Source of the DNA: Moringa oleifera
Lineage: Eukaryota > Streptophyta > Magnoliopsida > Brassicales > Moringaceae
Direction of reading: 5' to 3'
NCBI GenBank assembly: GCA_021397835.1
Contig: JAJFZO010000191.1
Coordinates: 1,617,001 to 1,681,000 of the forward strand
Length of the DNA: 64,000 bases
A model generated the notes under the pieces. It was not told where the DNA came from. It saw only the letters and a program-made list of their open reading frames with translations, and did not search any database. Position 1 is the first letter of the stretch. The number at the start of each line of letters is the position of its first letter. Below are positions 1 to 12,209 of this stretch, one piece after another. Both the position numbers and the translations under genes were made by a program.

Positions 1-2
1 AG

Positions 3-110
3 AGATTGTTGGGGAAGAGAGGCCCTTTTAATGGGGTTGGTGAGGCCACTGTGGGTCCTCGGCCTTTGAACAAATCGACCCAAGTGAATGGGTCTTCGCC
101 AGAACCATAA
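3..110 (+). CDS. Possible C-terminal exon of an upstream gene (partial)
   Basis: An open frame runs from the left window edge to a TAA at 108-110 and encodes about 35 residues, including the stretch GPFNGVGEATVGPRPLNKS. Composition and codon use look coding, and the DNA after the stop becomes AT-rich like a 3' UTR. I do not recognise the family. It could be the last exon of a + strand gene lying to the left, or a chance frame. There is no start codon in the window. Confidence 0.35.
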   Translation, partial: RLLGKRGPFNGVGEATVGPRPLNKSTQVNGSSPEP

Positions 111-1110
111 TGCCTCTTTCAGTATAATTTCAGCGGAAACCTGAAGTGGTTGGGGGCAGATGCACCAAGCAATGCATTTGCAGCAGACTTGCAGTTCTTC
201 CTCCTTACACATAATTAGCCTGGTGAATTTTCTCTCTTTGAATTTGCATATCTACATCAAATAACCAATTGAAACTGCAGATTGTACTGAGCTTTGACCA
301 ATTGAAACTGCTATAGAAGATATATTGAGTTATTAAAAAGATTAATAAGCAACAATTAAACAAGCAAACGAATTGACAAAAATTCGTATCTTCAATAAAA
401 AAAAAAAAAAACTTAGATTAATAAAAGATTTTTTGAATCCTTTTTGAAAACCCGAGATTTGGATCATTTTGTCGGCAGAGGAGAGAGCAATAGTAGTGAA
501 AAGGGTAGTCAAATTGCTTAGAATACAAGTTCATCGAACAAATCAGAGATTATTACTGTAACGGGCACAAGTTTAACAACCCACCATGGCCTATGTCCTG
601 AAATGTCAACAGGCATTAGGACACTCAGGAGATTATCACTGTGAAGGGCACCAAGTTTAACAACCCACCATGGCCTATGGGCTGAAATATCAACAGACTT
701 TAGGACACTCAGCAGACAAGGTCAGCAGATTTTATGGAAACGTCAATGCCCATGATCCGGCTTCTGATTTCCACATTTTCGTCAATTAAATATGGTAAGT
801 GGGTACTTTTTCTAGATGAACACATATGAGAAGAAATTAGAATGAATATGCTACTGCACATAATCACAATACCCCATTTTTAAATGTGTGCAAATACCAG
901 AAAAATCGGATCAAGCTGAACTGAATGGTTGACTTCAATGAGATTTGATTTTCTTTATAATTTGATTTGATTTGTATTGGTTATCTGCTTGAAATCAAGA
1001 CCCACCATTTATCAAGAAAGAAAGATACAAACTGGTAGCCTGTATTAAAAGAGAAATGGGGCAACTGGACAGGGCATTTCAGATGACTAATCTCAACAAT
1101 GATCTCTGAT
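111..1110. other. Intergenic / 3' flank between convergent genes
   Basis: No supported gene. The stretch holds the presumed 3' UTR of the partial left-edge exon, a run of 15 A near 397-411, the tandem duplication at 546-712, and the presumed 3' UTR of the minus-strand glycosyltransferase just above 1000. Confidence 0.6.
546..712. repeat. Imperfect tandem duplication, two ~83-bp units
   Basis: Copy 1 spans 546-628 and copy 2 spans 629-712. Both start GAGATTAT and end GGACACTCAG, and share the block AACCCACCATGGCCTATG. They differ by about ten substitutions and one indel. No coding role is evident; the copies lie in the flank between the left-edge exon and the glycosyltransferase 3' end. Confidence 0.85.
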
Positions 1111-4100
1111 TCAAACAACCATCTCTTCCCTCAGGATTTCCACAGCTTTTGAGACTCCATCCTGAAAGTTACGCTTTCAAGAATATCAGTTGAGCAACAA
1201 TTCCAGGCAAATCATCAATTGCCCCTCTCATGCAAGATCACAACCCAGAGAAACCAGAAAGGCATTGATTACTGGGACCTACAACATCTTTCGAAGAACA
1301 GAACGCAAACCGAAACTGCAAATCAGTATAGGAACTCTGGCCTAATGGGTAATCTAACAGAGAACATTCACACATAATCATCAAATAACTCTATGAAGCA
1401 AGATTTATTCCAGCCAAAAAGAGATATATAAGCAACACCATTTAAAGCTTCAAGGAATAGGACTACAAGTTTACGAGTATCAGAAGCTGAATCAGTTAAC
1501 TGCGTGAAGGTTAGAGAACTAATAATATCCAAGGATAGTAGACAGACATCTAGGCCAAGACAAACTCTGATGACTTAGAAGCACAGACAACCATGTGGAG
1601 TCATTGAGATGATTATTATCACAGGCATTACCTCATGAGAAAGTCTCTCTGCGATTTCTGAAGCACGTGCTTTGATTCTTGGAGATAAGGCTTCATGAAC
1701 GGCTTTTGATAGCACTTTCGCAGCTTCCATGATGCTAATGTCATTAACGTCCTCTGGAACTAAGTGGTTTCTTTTTAGTGGCTCTACCCCGACTCCAAGC
1801 CAAAACATCTTCTCAGCCCAATAGAACTGATCTAGCATAAACGGACATACTATCTGCCATCCAGAATTGATTGATTGAATGACTGAAAGAGAGATAACTA
1901 GACAGGGAGTATAGAAAGTTTACTTATCACAGGAAACCTGAGGGATTCCAGCATGTAGTGCTGCAGCCGTGGATCCACTGATTTACCATAGAAGACATGT
2001 TATAAGTTGCGGTATTCCACTTTGGATGTATAATCAATATCAAAATGACTTGTGATGAAACACTCTCACCTGCCACCGTGATGAATTGCAGCTGCACATC
2101 TTGGGAAAAGGCAATTGTATGGTATCCGACTGGTTTACATGATGAGAAATGTATATTAATTTCCGAAGAAAATAATAATTAATCATATATAAGCTCAACG
2201 AAACAGTTGATAAGTCCAGTAAGTATTCTAAATATTTATAATAATCAGAAGCTGATATTAGCTTGCAGTGCCATTAACACAGGAAAGAAGCTCCACAGCC
2301 AAGTTATGGGCACATATGAAACTTCAGATACCATCACTCCTAAACTACTGATTTGCTGTTAGATGTCAACAAAATCTCTCTATGCATGATGAGATTTGAA
2401 TGTGATTCACTCTTAGGGGTTGTTGCATGAGATTTCTATAAAGAAGAATAGGATTCATTACATGTCTCTTTGGCTTATATTCCAAGTGAACAAGTGTACA
2501 GCATCACCCAAGTTCCTAGCATCCAAGTAAATCCTAATCCTCACCCAGAAAAGCAGAAGAGTTGGCTGTTAAAGAGAGAGATCCCAGCTTCACTGTGCTG
2601 TCTTTGACTTGAAGACATTTCACTTCCAGCAACCCAGACAGCTGCATCTAATGGTTCATAGCCATCCGTAAAAAGGATAAATCTGTAACTTGAGATCTCA
2701 ATAACTTTTTGGAGAACCTGAAGAAATGCTTGAGGATTCCTTAAGAAACCCATGCTGCACACAGCCAGTACCAAAAAGAAGGGCAGTGAAATCCAGCAGG
2801 ATTGTACAGGCCTCTCAGTCTGGTATTGTTTATTAAAAGAAGACTCTATTTGACTATCACAAAATGGAGCATGACCAATGTACAGGATATGTTAGCAATT
2901 CTGACCCCAAAAAAAAAAAAAAGGAAAAAGACCAGACTGTTAAGAGAAAGAAATAAAATGAAGAATCAACCTGCCAATGGAACTCAGGCCTATAAAAATT
3001 GGTGGTATAGGCATGGAAGACTTCAGAAATGATTGTAACTCAGCATGAGCTGGACACATGTCATGCTCATCTCTTCCCAGGTGCTCTGAAGAAATTGCTG
3101 AAAGTTCCCCACATTCTTTACATGAAAACTGCCATTCGCTTGGGAGAAACCAAAAGCCACAAACCTGAACTTTTGATGGCCAGTAATCTGTTAATGAGAA
3201 ACCGTTACAGGAGTAGCAGGAAAAAGACTTGACAAGAAAGGATTTCTCAAAATTGTAAGATGATCATGTATTCTAAGAAGGGAAGACAACCCATAACTTT
3301 CATGCAATCAACATCATGATCTACCATTTTCCATGAGGAAGCAAAAACAGTTGCAACGAAACCTATTTCTGCATTCAGTCTATTTTCCGTAAAATCAACA
3401 GATAGCAAAAATATGTGGGCAAAGGTCAAAAAGAATCAGGAACAGGACTGCTTAACTTTAATTTTTTTCAACAAAAATTATAACATTCAACAACACCAAG
3501 AGGATTCTAAAGAAAAGATAGCGCAAAGAACTATCTCTGACCTATGGATCATTTTTACAATATGCAACATCCTAGTCCAAAGAGACTGTGAAAAGATATA
3601 CCAGGGCATTCAACAATTTCTTTGCTAAAACCATACCTGTTGGACAAAAGCAATCAAAAGTCAGAAACGAATACTTGAATGTTAGTTTACAATTTTTGTA
3701 AGAACATAAATGTGAAAGGATTATCAAGTTGGCACATCAAAGGAACAATTCAAACTAAATCATTTACAAACATAACACAAGTCATCTGAACAGAAACTCC
3801 AACTTGTTTGATAGAGTGCTATTATCCTATGACTTCAGTGTCATTTCTTATCACAGATGGAAATACCTCCAAAAGAAGCCCTAATTCTCATATTACTCAG
3901 AGATTGCTATAAATTCTCCTGTTTCAAACTTCAACATGGAACTTCAAACCCGCAAATGCATGATCAAGAGTGGTCATGGTTTGCGTGAAAGAAAAAAAAA
4001 ACAAATCTACTTGAGAAGCACAAAGAAGAACTACATTTTATTTAAACTTTTGTATGCCTAGAGGTCTAAATGAAATGTTTAGCCTTCTGATGTAGAAATC

Positions 4101-7100
4101 CACAACTCACAAAAGTAAGGGAGATGGTAGCCTGTCATGCCAGGTTGGAAGACCAGTTACTGGATCCTGCATTCAGTAAAGAACTTATTTTATGACTTCA
4201 TAAAGTCCTTCATAAATAACTTTATAATTGTATTTAAAGAATAAATGAGATGAATTTTCTTCTTTATCAAATGCATCAAAGAAAATTTTTCTGTCCAAAA
4301 TACTAACTGTAAAAGGGCAAGAGCTCAGGTTCAACTCCTCCCTTCTCCATGAGCCCCAATTCTCAGTAAAAAGTGGCCACATCCAGTGCATTACATCTTT
4401 CCAACACACCTGCATCCACAAATGCCGACAGGTCAATACACAAGCCATAAACACCAATCTGCTTTCTTTTATTTTCAATCAATTTCAAACCAGTTTAAAG
4501 TACAAACAGAAAACATATAAAAGAAAACCACGTATGGAGTAATTCTATTAAATAAAAAAAAAATACAGAATGCCTTGTTAGCAGGAGCTTCTTTGAGATA
4601 TTCATATAAAGCTGGAAGTTCTTTCCTGAACTGACGCTCAAATGCTGAAGGTGCACTGCAGATTCATGAAAAGTAAAAGGAAAGTACAAATTATAAAATG
4701 TGGCTGCTTACTGGATAAATACTGAAGGAAATATTGCATTTAGTTGGACAGAGAACACAAACATTAGAAAAAAGAAAATACTCATAGGAATATTTCAAGT
4801 TTCAAATAACTCAAAAGATGCTATGAATGATGCAGAAAACCGTGAAGGAATATATAAGTTCGAAGCCACAAACAGGTAACTCGGTCGATGTCAAGATGAA
4901 GACCTCTTTTGATGAAAATCGCCGAAGCTGTGTTTGAGTGTGTAACATGGAGTTGCGCAAAAGATAGATGAAAATCTTTCTTTACCTGTAAGGAACAACA
5001 TACGGAGCAGCAACCACACAGCGGATACGAAAAAGTTCTGCAAGGTTCCACCCTTCCTGAACGGATAAAGCAAGAAATTTAGGTGTTCATTATCATACCC
5101 ATGATTTGAATTTCAACTGATTCTCCACATATTAAAATATAAACCACTCTTATTTATTTTCTTATGAAATTATGAAATTATTCCTTTTAATCCCTTTTAA
5201 GCATCACAAATTCTTATTTTTTTCAGAAATCTCTCACACTCAACACTTTCTGTCTCATCTAAAAAATATGACGAATTGATCACTGAATGTAATTAGATCT
5301 TCAACTTGAAGGTATAAATGTCTCTCCTTTTTCTTTTTTAACATCATATTAATCAATATATTGTCTGGAAGAATTTCTCTAAAAAGTTATATATCTTCCT
5401 AGTTGCAATTCAGAACCTTAATTGCAAATAGCATTCTCTTCAAGACTTTCTATCAAGACCTATGGTATAAAACTTGACAACATCTTAAATCACTAAGGAA
5501 AACTATTTGACTTGAATTTTCAATTTCATATACCAATGCAAAGAAATTTATCACAATAAAATCACCCTCCATGTTTGGGACATGCCCAAAGATCCTTTCA
5601 ATTGCACAATAGCATTCTTGTCTATGTTTTCTTGTTATCATCCTCTTTTGCGATGTAAATGCTGTCTCCAATGAGCCTGATGACACAAAATGAGTCATCA
5701 GAGCAATGTAAAGATATCAAGCTGTTATTATGTTCCTTGAAGTTAACAAAGCCACTTTTTCTCATCATAAAAGCAGTGATTAAATTATGAAATACTAGAG
5801 ATCAGAGCAGACCATCTGAACCTGTTGCATCATGATACCCCTGAGCAGAAAGAACAGGCGGTGATGAAATTGGACAATAAGTAACATGTTTTTTGGCCAA
5901 GTGAGAACTTAAGTTCTGCAATAAATGATGAGATCAATAAGTATTTCTGCTTTTCAAGGTAGTCCAAACTCCTTGATGCCGACTTTTATGACCTCTACCC
6001 AAGTAAGATGAGCTGCTGAAAAAGTTATGATGGAATTCTTCTTGAAGGTTTGGAAGGAAGATAGAGGGAGAGCTTGAAAGAAGGAGATTATTTGATACAG
6101 AAAAATCTCTGACCGATGTTAAGTTGCACAAAGTCAACCATGGAATTTAGGTCCTGTAAATTTATATTGGTATGGGAAAAGAAAAGAAAATATATCATTG
6201 TTAAAAATGTAAAATATCCCATAATTTGTAGTCGAGTTTGTTTAAAGGCCATGAGAAAAGACTTGTAAAAATTAAAAAAATCTAGCTTATCCACATAACA
6301 TTTGGGCAGGCTTAGAGGTAACAATGCATTTTACTGGCAGAGCTCGACCAAGGCCTGCCTGCACTGGTGCTTAAGCAAGCATCGCTTAAGGGATATGCAA
6401 CATTTGAGGTGAAAACCACCTATTTGTTTGGTTCAGTTTAATATGTCTTCAGTTTGATTAGAGTTTTAAAAATTGCCAAAGCAACAGCACGGTAAGTAGA
6501 ATACGATCAACAGTTTGACTTGAAGGGGCGGTGATTTAGTAGCAGTGGGTGGCAAAGTTGCTTTGTTACCTATTCCATTAGGAACTGCAGATTTTTTCGT
6601 ACATCACATTCGTGCATTTACGATTCATGTGACGGTATTGATACTCCTGAAAGGTGTTCTATTTGCTCATAGCTCGTGTTTGTTCAATGTATTTTGAAGT
6701 CCAATTTAGAAGTCCAAACTGTTGAGCCAAACTCAAAAGGGTGTCATGGCTGGTTAAGATATAGGAGTAGTGATGACCAATGTTCAACTATGATTCTTCA
6801 GTAACAAAGACCATGTTTGAGTGAACAAAGAAGCAAAGAAAAGAAAGAGCTGATACCTGATGGGCTGAATGAGACATCAGAATTACATGGTATTGTTTCT
6901 GATCACAAGCAAAAGCAGCAGCAATGGCCTGAAGACAAAAAAGGCTACATATTACTTAGTTTTTTTATTTTACTTCTCTTATTGGAGTCAAAAGAGAAAG
7001 TAAAGCCTTAGACATACAAACAAATATGGATAACAAATGAGACAAAAATGTGAGTTTAGCAGCATGAGGAAGTTAAATGCGGAAAGCATTTCAGCTCAAC

Positions 7101-7809
7101 AATACAATTTGCTTAACAGTTAAAGAACGAAACTCCATTTTCTTCTTTTCTTCTCCTTCTTTTTGCTATGATATATTCCAATGCTGTTTAAAGGAAGATC
7201 AGCACGGGATATCTAGAAGAATCAAAATTGTCAAGTTCCAAGTACAAAACATTTTGCAGCATTAAAAGCAAATACAAAGTGGTGCCAGCTCCATTACAAA
7301 ACAGCAATAAAAGAAATCATGCTAACATATAACAAATCAAAGGTGATTCCAAAAGGGCACTGTCAAGTAATTAACGAGGCACAAAACTTCTATGCATGAG
7401 AAGTTCATAAAATTGGTCCTCCTTTCAAATCCCTACCCAGAAGAGGTAACCAAAATATCCCCTAAAACACAGTGGCAATCATCAGATATAACTAATTTTG
7501 GTACCTGATATTCTCCTGCCTAACCAATCAGCAAAAAAGAGAAAAGAGAAGCTTTTTGCCTTCATTAGCAAAAGAGTGATTCTCAATCAAAACCCAATTT
7601 GAGTTTTTAAAAACCCAACAGAAAGAATAAGTGCAACTTCCATTTCTATCTGGTACTAAGACGATGGCAATTTCGCTCGAAACTGCAGCTTTCCATTTTC
7701 TGGGGCATTTTCACGTCAACCAAACGAGAAGCGAGAGAGAGAGAGAGAGAGAGAAAGAAGAGGGACTTACAGCGATAGGATAGACGTCACCTTTGGTGCC
7801 AAAAGCCAT
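1111..7809 (-). CDS. Sterol-glucosyltransferase-like UDP-glycosyltransferase, 15 exons, 497 aa
   Basis: Predicted to transfer sugar from a UDP-sugar to a lipid or sterol-like acceptor; the true substrate is unknown. Joined exons (minus): 7809-7771, 6928-6857, 5915-5822, 5676-5534, 5056-4986, 4655-4574, 4409-4308, 4166-4111, 3636-3602, 3187-2971, 2754-2545, 2129-2070, 1977-1938, 1853-1632, 1161-1111, total 1494 nt with every phase consistent. The N-terminus [19 protein letters not shown] is the glycine-rich loop of the GT28-type N-domain. IGLSSIGSMGF opens the C-domain, and [20 protein letters not shown] followed by [12 protein letters not shown] is the nucleotide-sugar binding signature of this family. 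The pattern resembles Arabidopsis At5g24750 from memory. Intron 6 (4573-4410) uses a GC donor. The start at 7809 was chosen because the upstream ATG at 7851 is out of frame and an in-frame TAG lies further up. Divergent from the GATA gene. Confidence 0.88.
7733..7754. repeat. (GA)11 microsatellite
   Basis: Eleven GA units lie in intron 1 of the glycosyltransferase, within 20 bp of the exon 1 donor (minus-strand GT at 7770-7769). Confidence 0.95.
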
Positions 7810-7851
7810 GAAAACAGCAATTGGTTTCGCCCTCTCTCTCTCCTCCTCCAT

Positions 7852-10800
7852 TTTGCCGTTACCCTCGATAAAACGCCTGCTGCTCTGGCGGTCTAGCCTC
7901 CGTTGTGATAAGTAGCTAGAGTAATGAAATGTTATTAAATTTTATTAATTTTTGTGCTAAAAAAAAGCACAAGTTTTGCTCAAATGGTTCTTAAATAATA
8001 CGTCAAAAATCTAATGAGAAAGTTGTCTGAGAAACCTTTTAAAAATAATAAAAATCCATATCAATCCACCAAAATCATATTATTATTTGCCAACTTCTAA
8101 GTTCAGAAAATTGTGATCAAGAAAAGAAAATGATGGTACCCATAACAAACGTAACAAAATAGTGGAAAGGATAGAATATTATGGTTTCCTCTCATAATTT
8201 TCTCATGAAAATTTGAAGAACTTTCTTGTTGAGACCATCCATCAATGTTCATATGCACTAACCACTAGGCCAGCAAAGCTGCATGCAGTAGATGTGACCT
8301 CTGGATTGCCATTTGGAGCAATATGAGTCATCTGATCCAAGCCAGAGTCTCTTATAAATGTCAAAAGACCTAATATTTGGGTTTTCATGAACTTAGAATT
8401 AGACATAAAGCTGAGTAATAGAGAGCATCAGTAGTATGAAACGACTACACCCATTCTTAGAACCCGAAGGACAAAAAACAACAAAAGTAACTAGGAATCC
8501 CAAGAAAGATCCTGCTTTTATTGAAAACTAAGTGGTGTTATTCGATCATTTTTTTGTTGATAATCTTTTCTTCATGGCAATTCCCGTGTACTTGTCCCTG
8601 AGCTAAGATTTTTCTCCTACTTTTCCTCAAGTTGAGCCAGCTCAACCTTATGTCTCTGCTTGATTGCTGTCTTTTTGTCTTGGTGATAAAAATATCAGCT
8701 TTTCTTCCAATTTCTTCCAAATCTTAGTCTCGGAGTCTTTTGAACTCACCGATTTACTCTACCTGTTGACATCAAATAATTCAAAAATATCCAGAAAGAA
8801 TACGTTGATGCACTACCTCTGCTTGTTTAGCTCAAGCAAAAGTTTAGTTGACACCCCTATTTCCTTCTGTTTCTCTACCTACCTTCTCAGGTCTTTGTGA
8901 ATCTCTTTGCTCTTCAGCTTAAATTTAGTAGCTTGCAGATTGTCTTTATTTATATCCATAATTTGATAGTTAACAATCTCTTGATATGATCTCATTTGCA
9001 CGTTTGATTGTTAGAATAAAATAAAGAATGAATAAATTAGGTATTTTTTAAAAATAAAAAATAAAATAAAAAAGTTATTATCATATTTGATTTATTAAAA
9101 TAAAATAATATATAAATTAATTTTTATGTGTTTTCTATATCAAAAAATAAAGTAAAAAAGTAATTAAAATAAGTCTAAAAAAATTAATATACTGTTTAAT
9201 AAATTAATTATAAATTAACAATATTTATTAATAAAATTTAAAAATTAATTAATTAGATATTGTATACATACCATCCATCATGCATATTATTAGTTGCATA
9301 AAAAAACTTTCTAACTGTTAAAATAATTGACACTTAAGATATCATAGATAAACTATTTTATAACATTATAATAATTGATGAAAATTGAAAACAAAGAGTT
9401 TATTCATCTTCCATTTATCCATTTATAATATCTCTATGACTTAGAGATTTTAACAATGGGAGAGTCATAAGTCGTTATATGTATATGGTTTAAAAGTTTA
9501 TAACAAACAGTATGAAACAACATAAAAATTAATAAATTAAAAATCTGTGAGACAGAAAATATAATTTATGTTTATGTAGAATTTCATAATATCAATTTTT
9601 TTCGTCTTCTGGTATCTCTCTGTATATTTTTCAATAAATGTAAATAAAAATATATCAATAATTCTCTTGCAATTTTTCTAATAATCCTGTAGTTTATGTA
9701 GGAGAATCAAATGTAAATGTGGATTCATTTCCTACTCATCCTATTAATCATTTTGTTAATCAATCATCTCTTAATCATCTTGTCAACCAACATGAACTAA
9801 GGAAAATGAAGAAGAAAACATCAGGTCTATTTGACCGGCGGCGTGTTGCTTGGACGGAGGGTTTGAGCGGTGGAGTAGACAGAGCAAAGGACTCACGAGA
9901 GTGGCAGACAATGTGACGAAGGCGACGGTGGATTAGATTGTTGTTGCGGCAAGAGAGAAAATTTATCTACTTGGGCTTGGACGGCACAATGAGAAATTCG
10001 ACAGATGGTGCGAGAGGCGGCCGACGGCAAAGGGGTTGTTATTGCAAGAGAGAAATTGCAAAAAAATGGTTATAAGATTGCAGACCTAATCTGCAATCTT
10101 GGTTTTAATTTTTTTTACGGTCATGATTGGATTGGCTGTCGAGAAATTAAATTAAATTTCTCATAATTTTCCATTGGGAAAGAGTCACCGATGAGAAACT
10201 GAGCAATAAAATGATAATCTCTACAAAAATCGTCTTTTTTTTATCGGATTATGCTTTTAATGACGGTTTTATAAAAATCATCTAACTAGTGTCTTTGAAA
10301 TTTTATTTTATTATAATGTTTAATTTATTTTATGGTAATATTATCATAATCTAAAAAATTATTACGTAACCCAACTTTCATTTTCGCTAAAACCAAAATG
10401 ATAAATTAAACAAATTAATTATTACTCATAGTCCATTCCATTTTTTATTTTTTATTTTTTGCATAAATGAATTGAAAATGAAATAAAACAAAGAAGAAGA
10501 GTAAGAAGATTGTCTTAATTATCTTTGGTTCAAAAAGGAAATACTATACTAATAGTTGGTAAGAGAATTAATGAATGTTGACCGCCGTGGGAAAGAAAGT
10601 AACTCTTGTTGTAAAAAAAGGTTATTATCTTATTAATATAATTATTTCTCTCTTTGACCAAAAAAAAAAATGTCAAGGCACCATATATATATATATATAT
10701 ACATACATATATATATATATATGTATGTATTGTCTTGCAAAAGGATCATCAAGAAGAGTCAGTCTTGACAGTGAGTAGTAGCAAAAGCTTGGAATTATTC

Positions 10801-12209
10801 AAGGTAAGATCTAGGTCTTGAAAATCCTTTTCTTTTTCCCTTTAATTTGGTTAAAGAAATGATCATTAATCTTGGGATTCAAGATTTGATTAGGAGGGAA
10901 GAAGTTTGGAAGAAGACGGAAATTGGGTAAAAAGCCTTTGCAAGAGGTAAGGTCACAGGCTATATTTTGATATATTTCTATGGTTGCCAAGACATTTTTG
11001 ATTATGGTACTAAGCTATTAGCATTGCTTTCTACAAAGATTTTTCCATTAGAGAGATACCGGTTTTCATAAATTACCTGTCATATTGACACCATTTTTAT
11101 CAATTTGATGATATCAATGTTCAATATTGGTATACGCTTGCTTTGAGTATGGCGGACAATGTTATCTACCATGTTTGATTTTTGAAAATATATTGACTTT
11201 TTTCAATCTTTTTAGATGTTTTTCATTCACCATTATTAAATGACTTTTAATAGATGATAATTCTTTTTATAAAATTTATTCAAAAGATGCGTATCCAATA
11301 ACACGCGCTTGTTTTTTATTTTTTCATTTCATACTAAATATAAGTACTTATAAAATAATTAATTAAATTTGTATTCACATATTATTACCATTTCATTAGT
11401 TTCACTGCTAACAAAAGATTAGCAAAAGTAATAGTGTGTTTCGATGTGCAAGAAACTAAAGCAAATGAGAAGAGAAATAACCGACTAAAACTTTGAAGGG
11501 CGAAGATCTATATGGGACATTCTTGTGTAAGTCTTCCTCTCATGTACTTACGCGTATATTCTTTTGAACTCTTTATCTAAAACCCATGAAGATCGTTGTA
11601 ATCTGTTTAATTTATTGAGGTTTTGGGTTTACTTGTTATTTGCTTTTTTTTTTTCTTGCATTCGTTGAGATAAGATTCAATGAAATTTCATTTTTATTTT
11701 AAACTTTTATAAAATTTATCTTATTTATTTTTTTGATACTTATTTAAGGATTTAAATTTTTAATTATTATATTAAAAATAAATATAATTTTTATTAAAAA
11801 TAATGCTTATCATATTTGATATTTCATTATAAATATGTGAGGAAGTTCTAAGCATTTCATTCATATATTGTATATGTTATAAGTTGAGTTGTGGGATTTC
11901 TGGTTTTTAAAGAAATGGATTTCTCTACCCTGAGAGGGTTCTCCAAGGAAAGGTTTTGAGAGTAAAAGATACAAATCTTTTCATTTCATTCTAATAAAAA
12001 ATATATTATGTTGTACCCGGTTGTAGATATATTATCAAATTACGTAAATCTATTCATTATTTTTTTATTTTATTTTTATTCTTAATATTATTTTTGAATT
12101 ATTATTTTATACACATTTGCTTCTCTTAATTTTTAAAAATAATTATACAAATTAATAATGTTCGGATAATTAGGTACAGAATATAAGTTTTGGAGATACC
12201 AGTAACATT
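7852..12209. other. AT-rich intergenic region between the glycosyltransferase and GATA genes
   Basis: No supported gene. Most of 8900-9700 and 11,200-12,180 is strongly A+T rich. A less AT-rich patch at about 9,800-10,110 has short chance frames only. A (AT)n tract lies at 10,683-10,730. A donor-like AAG|GTAAGA at about 10,801-10,809 and an acceptor-like TTAG at 12,170-12,173 could frame a 5' UTR intron of the GATA gene; this is inference without transcript support. Confidence 0.5.
10683..10730. repeat. (AT)n palindromic microsatellite
   Basis: Two AT-dinucleotide blocks separated by ACATAC, ending in ATGTATGTAT. The tract can fold back on itself. It lies about 1.5 kb upstream of the GATA start codon. 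Confidence 0.9.

Noticed and set aside
5934..6324. Overlapping minus-strand frames of 67 and 78 codons
   Set aside because: They lie in intron 2 of the glycosyltransferase; the neighbouring exons join in phase without them and the translations match no part of the family.
9719..9916. 65-codon + frame with basic residues
   Set aside because: No family resemblance, AT-rich surroundings and no splice context that extends it.
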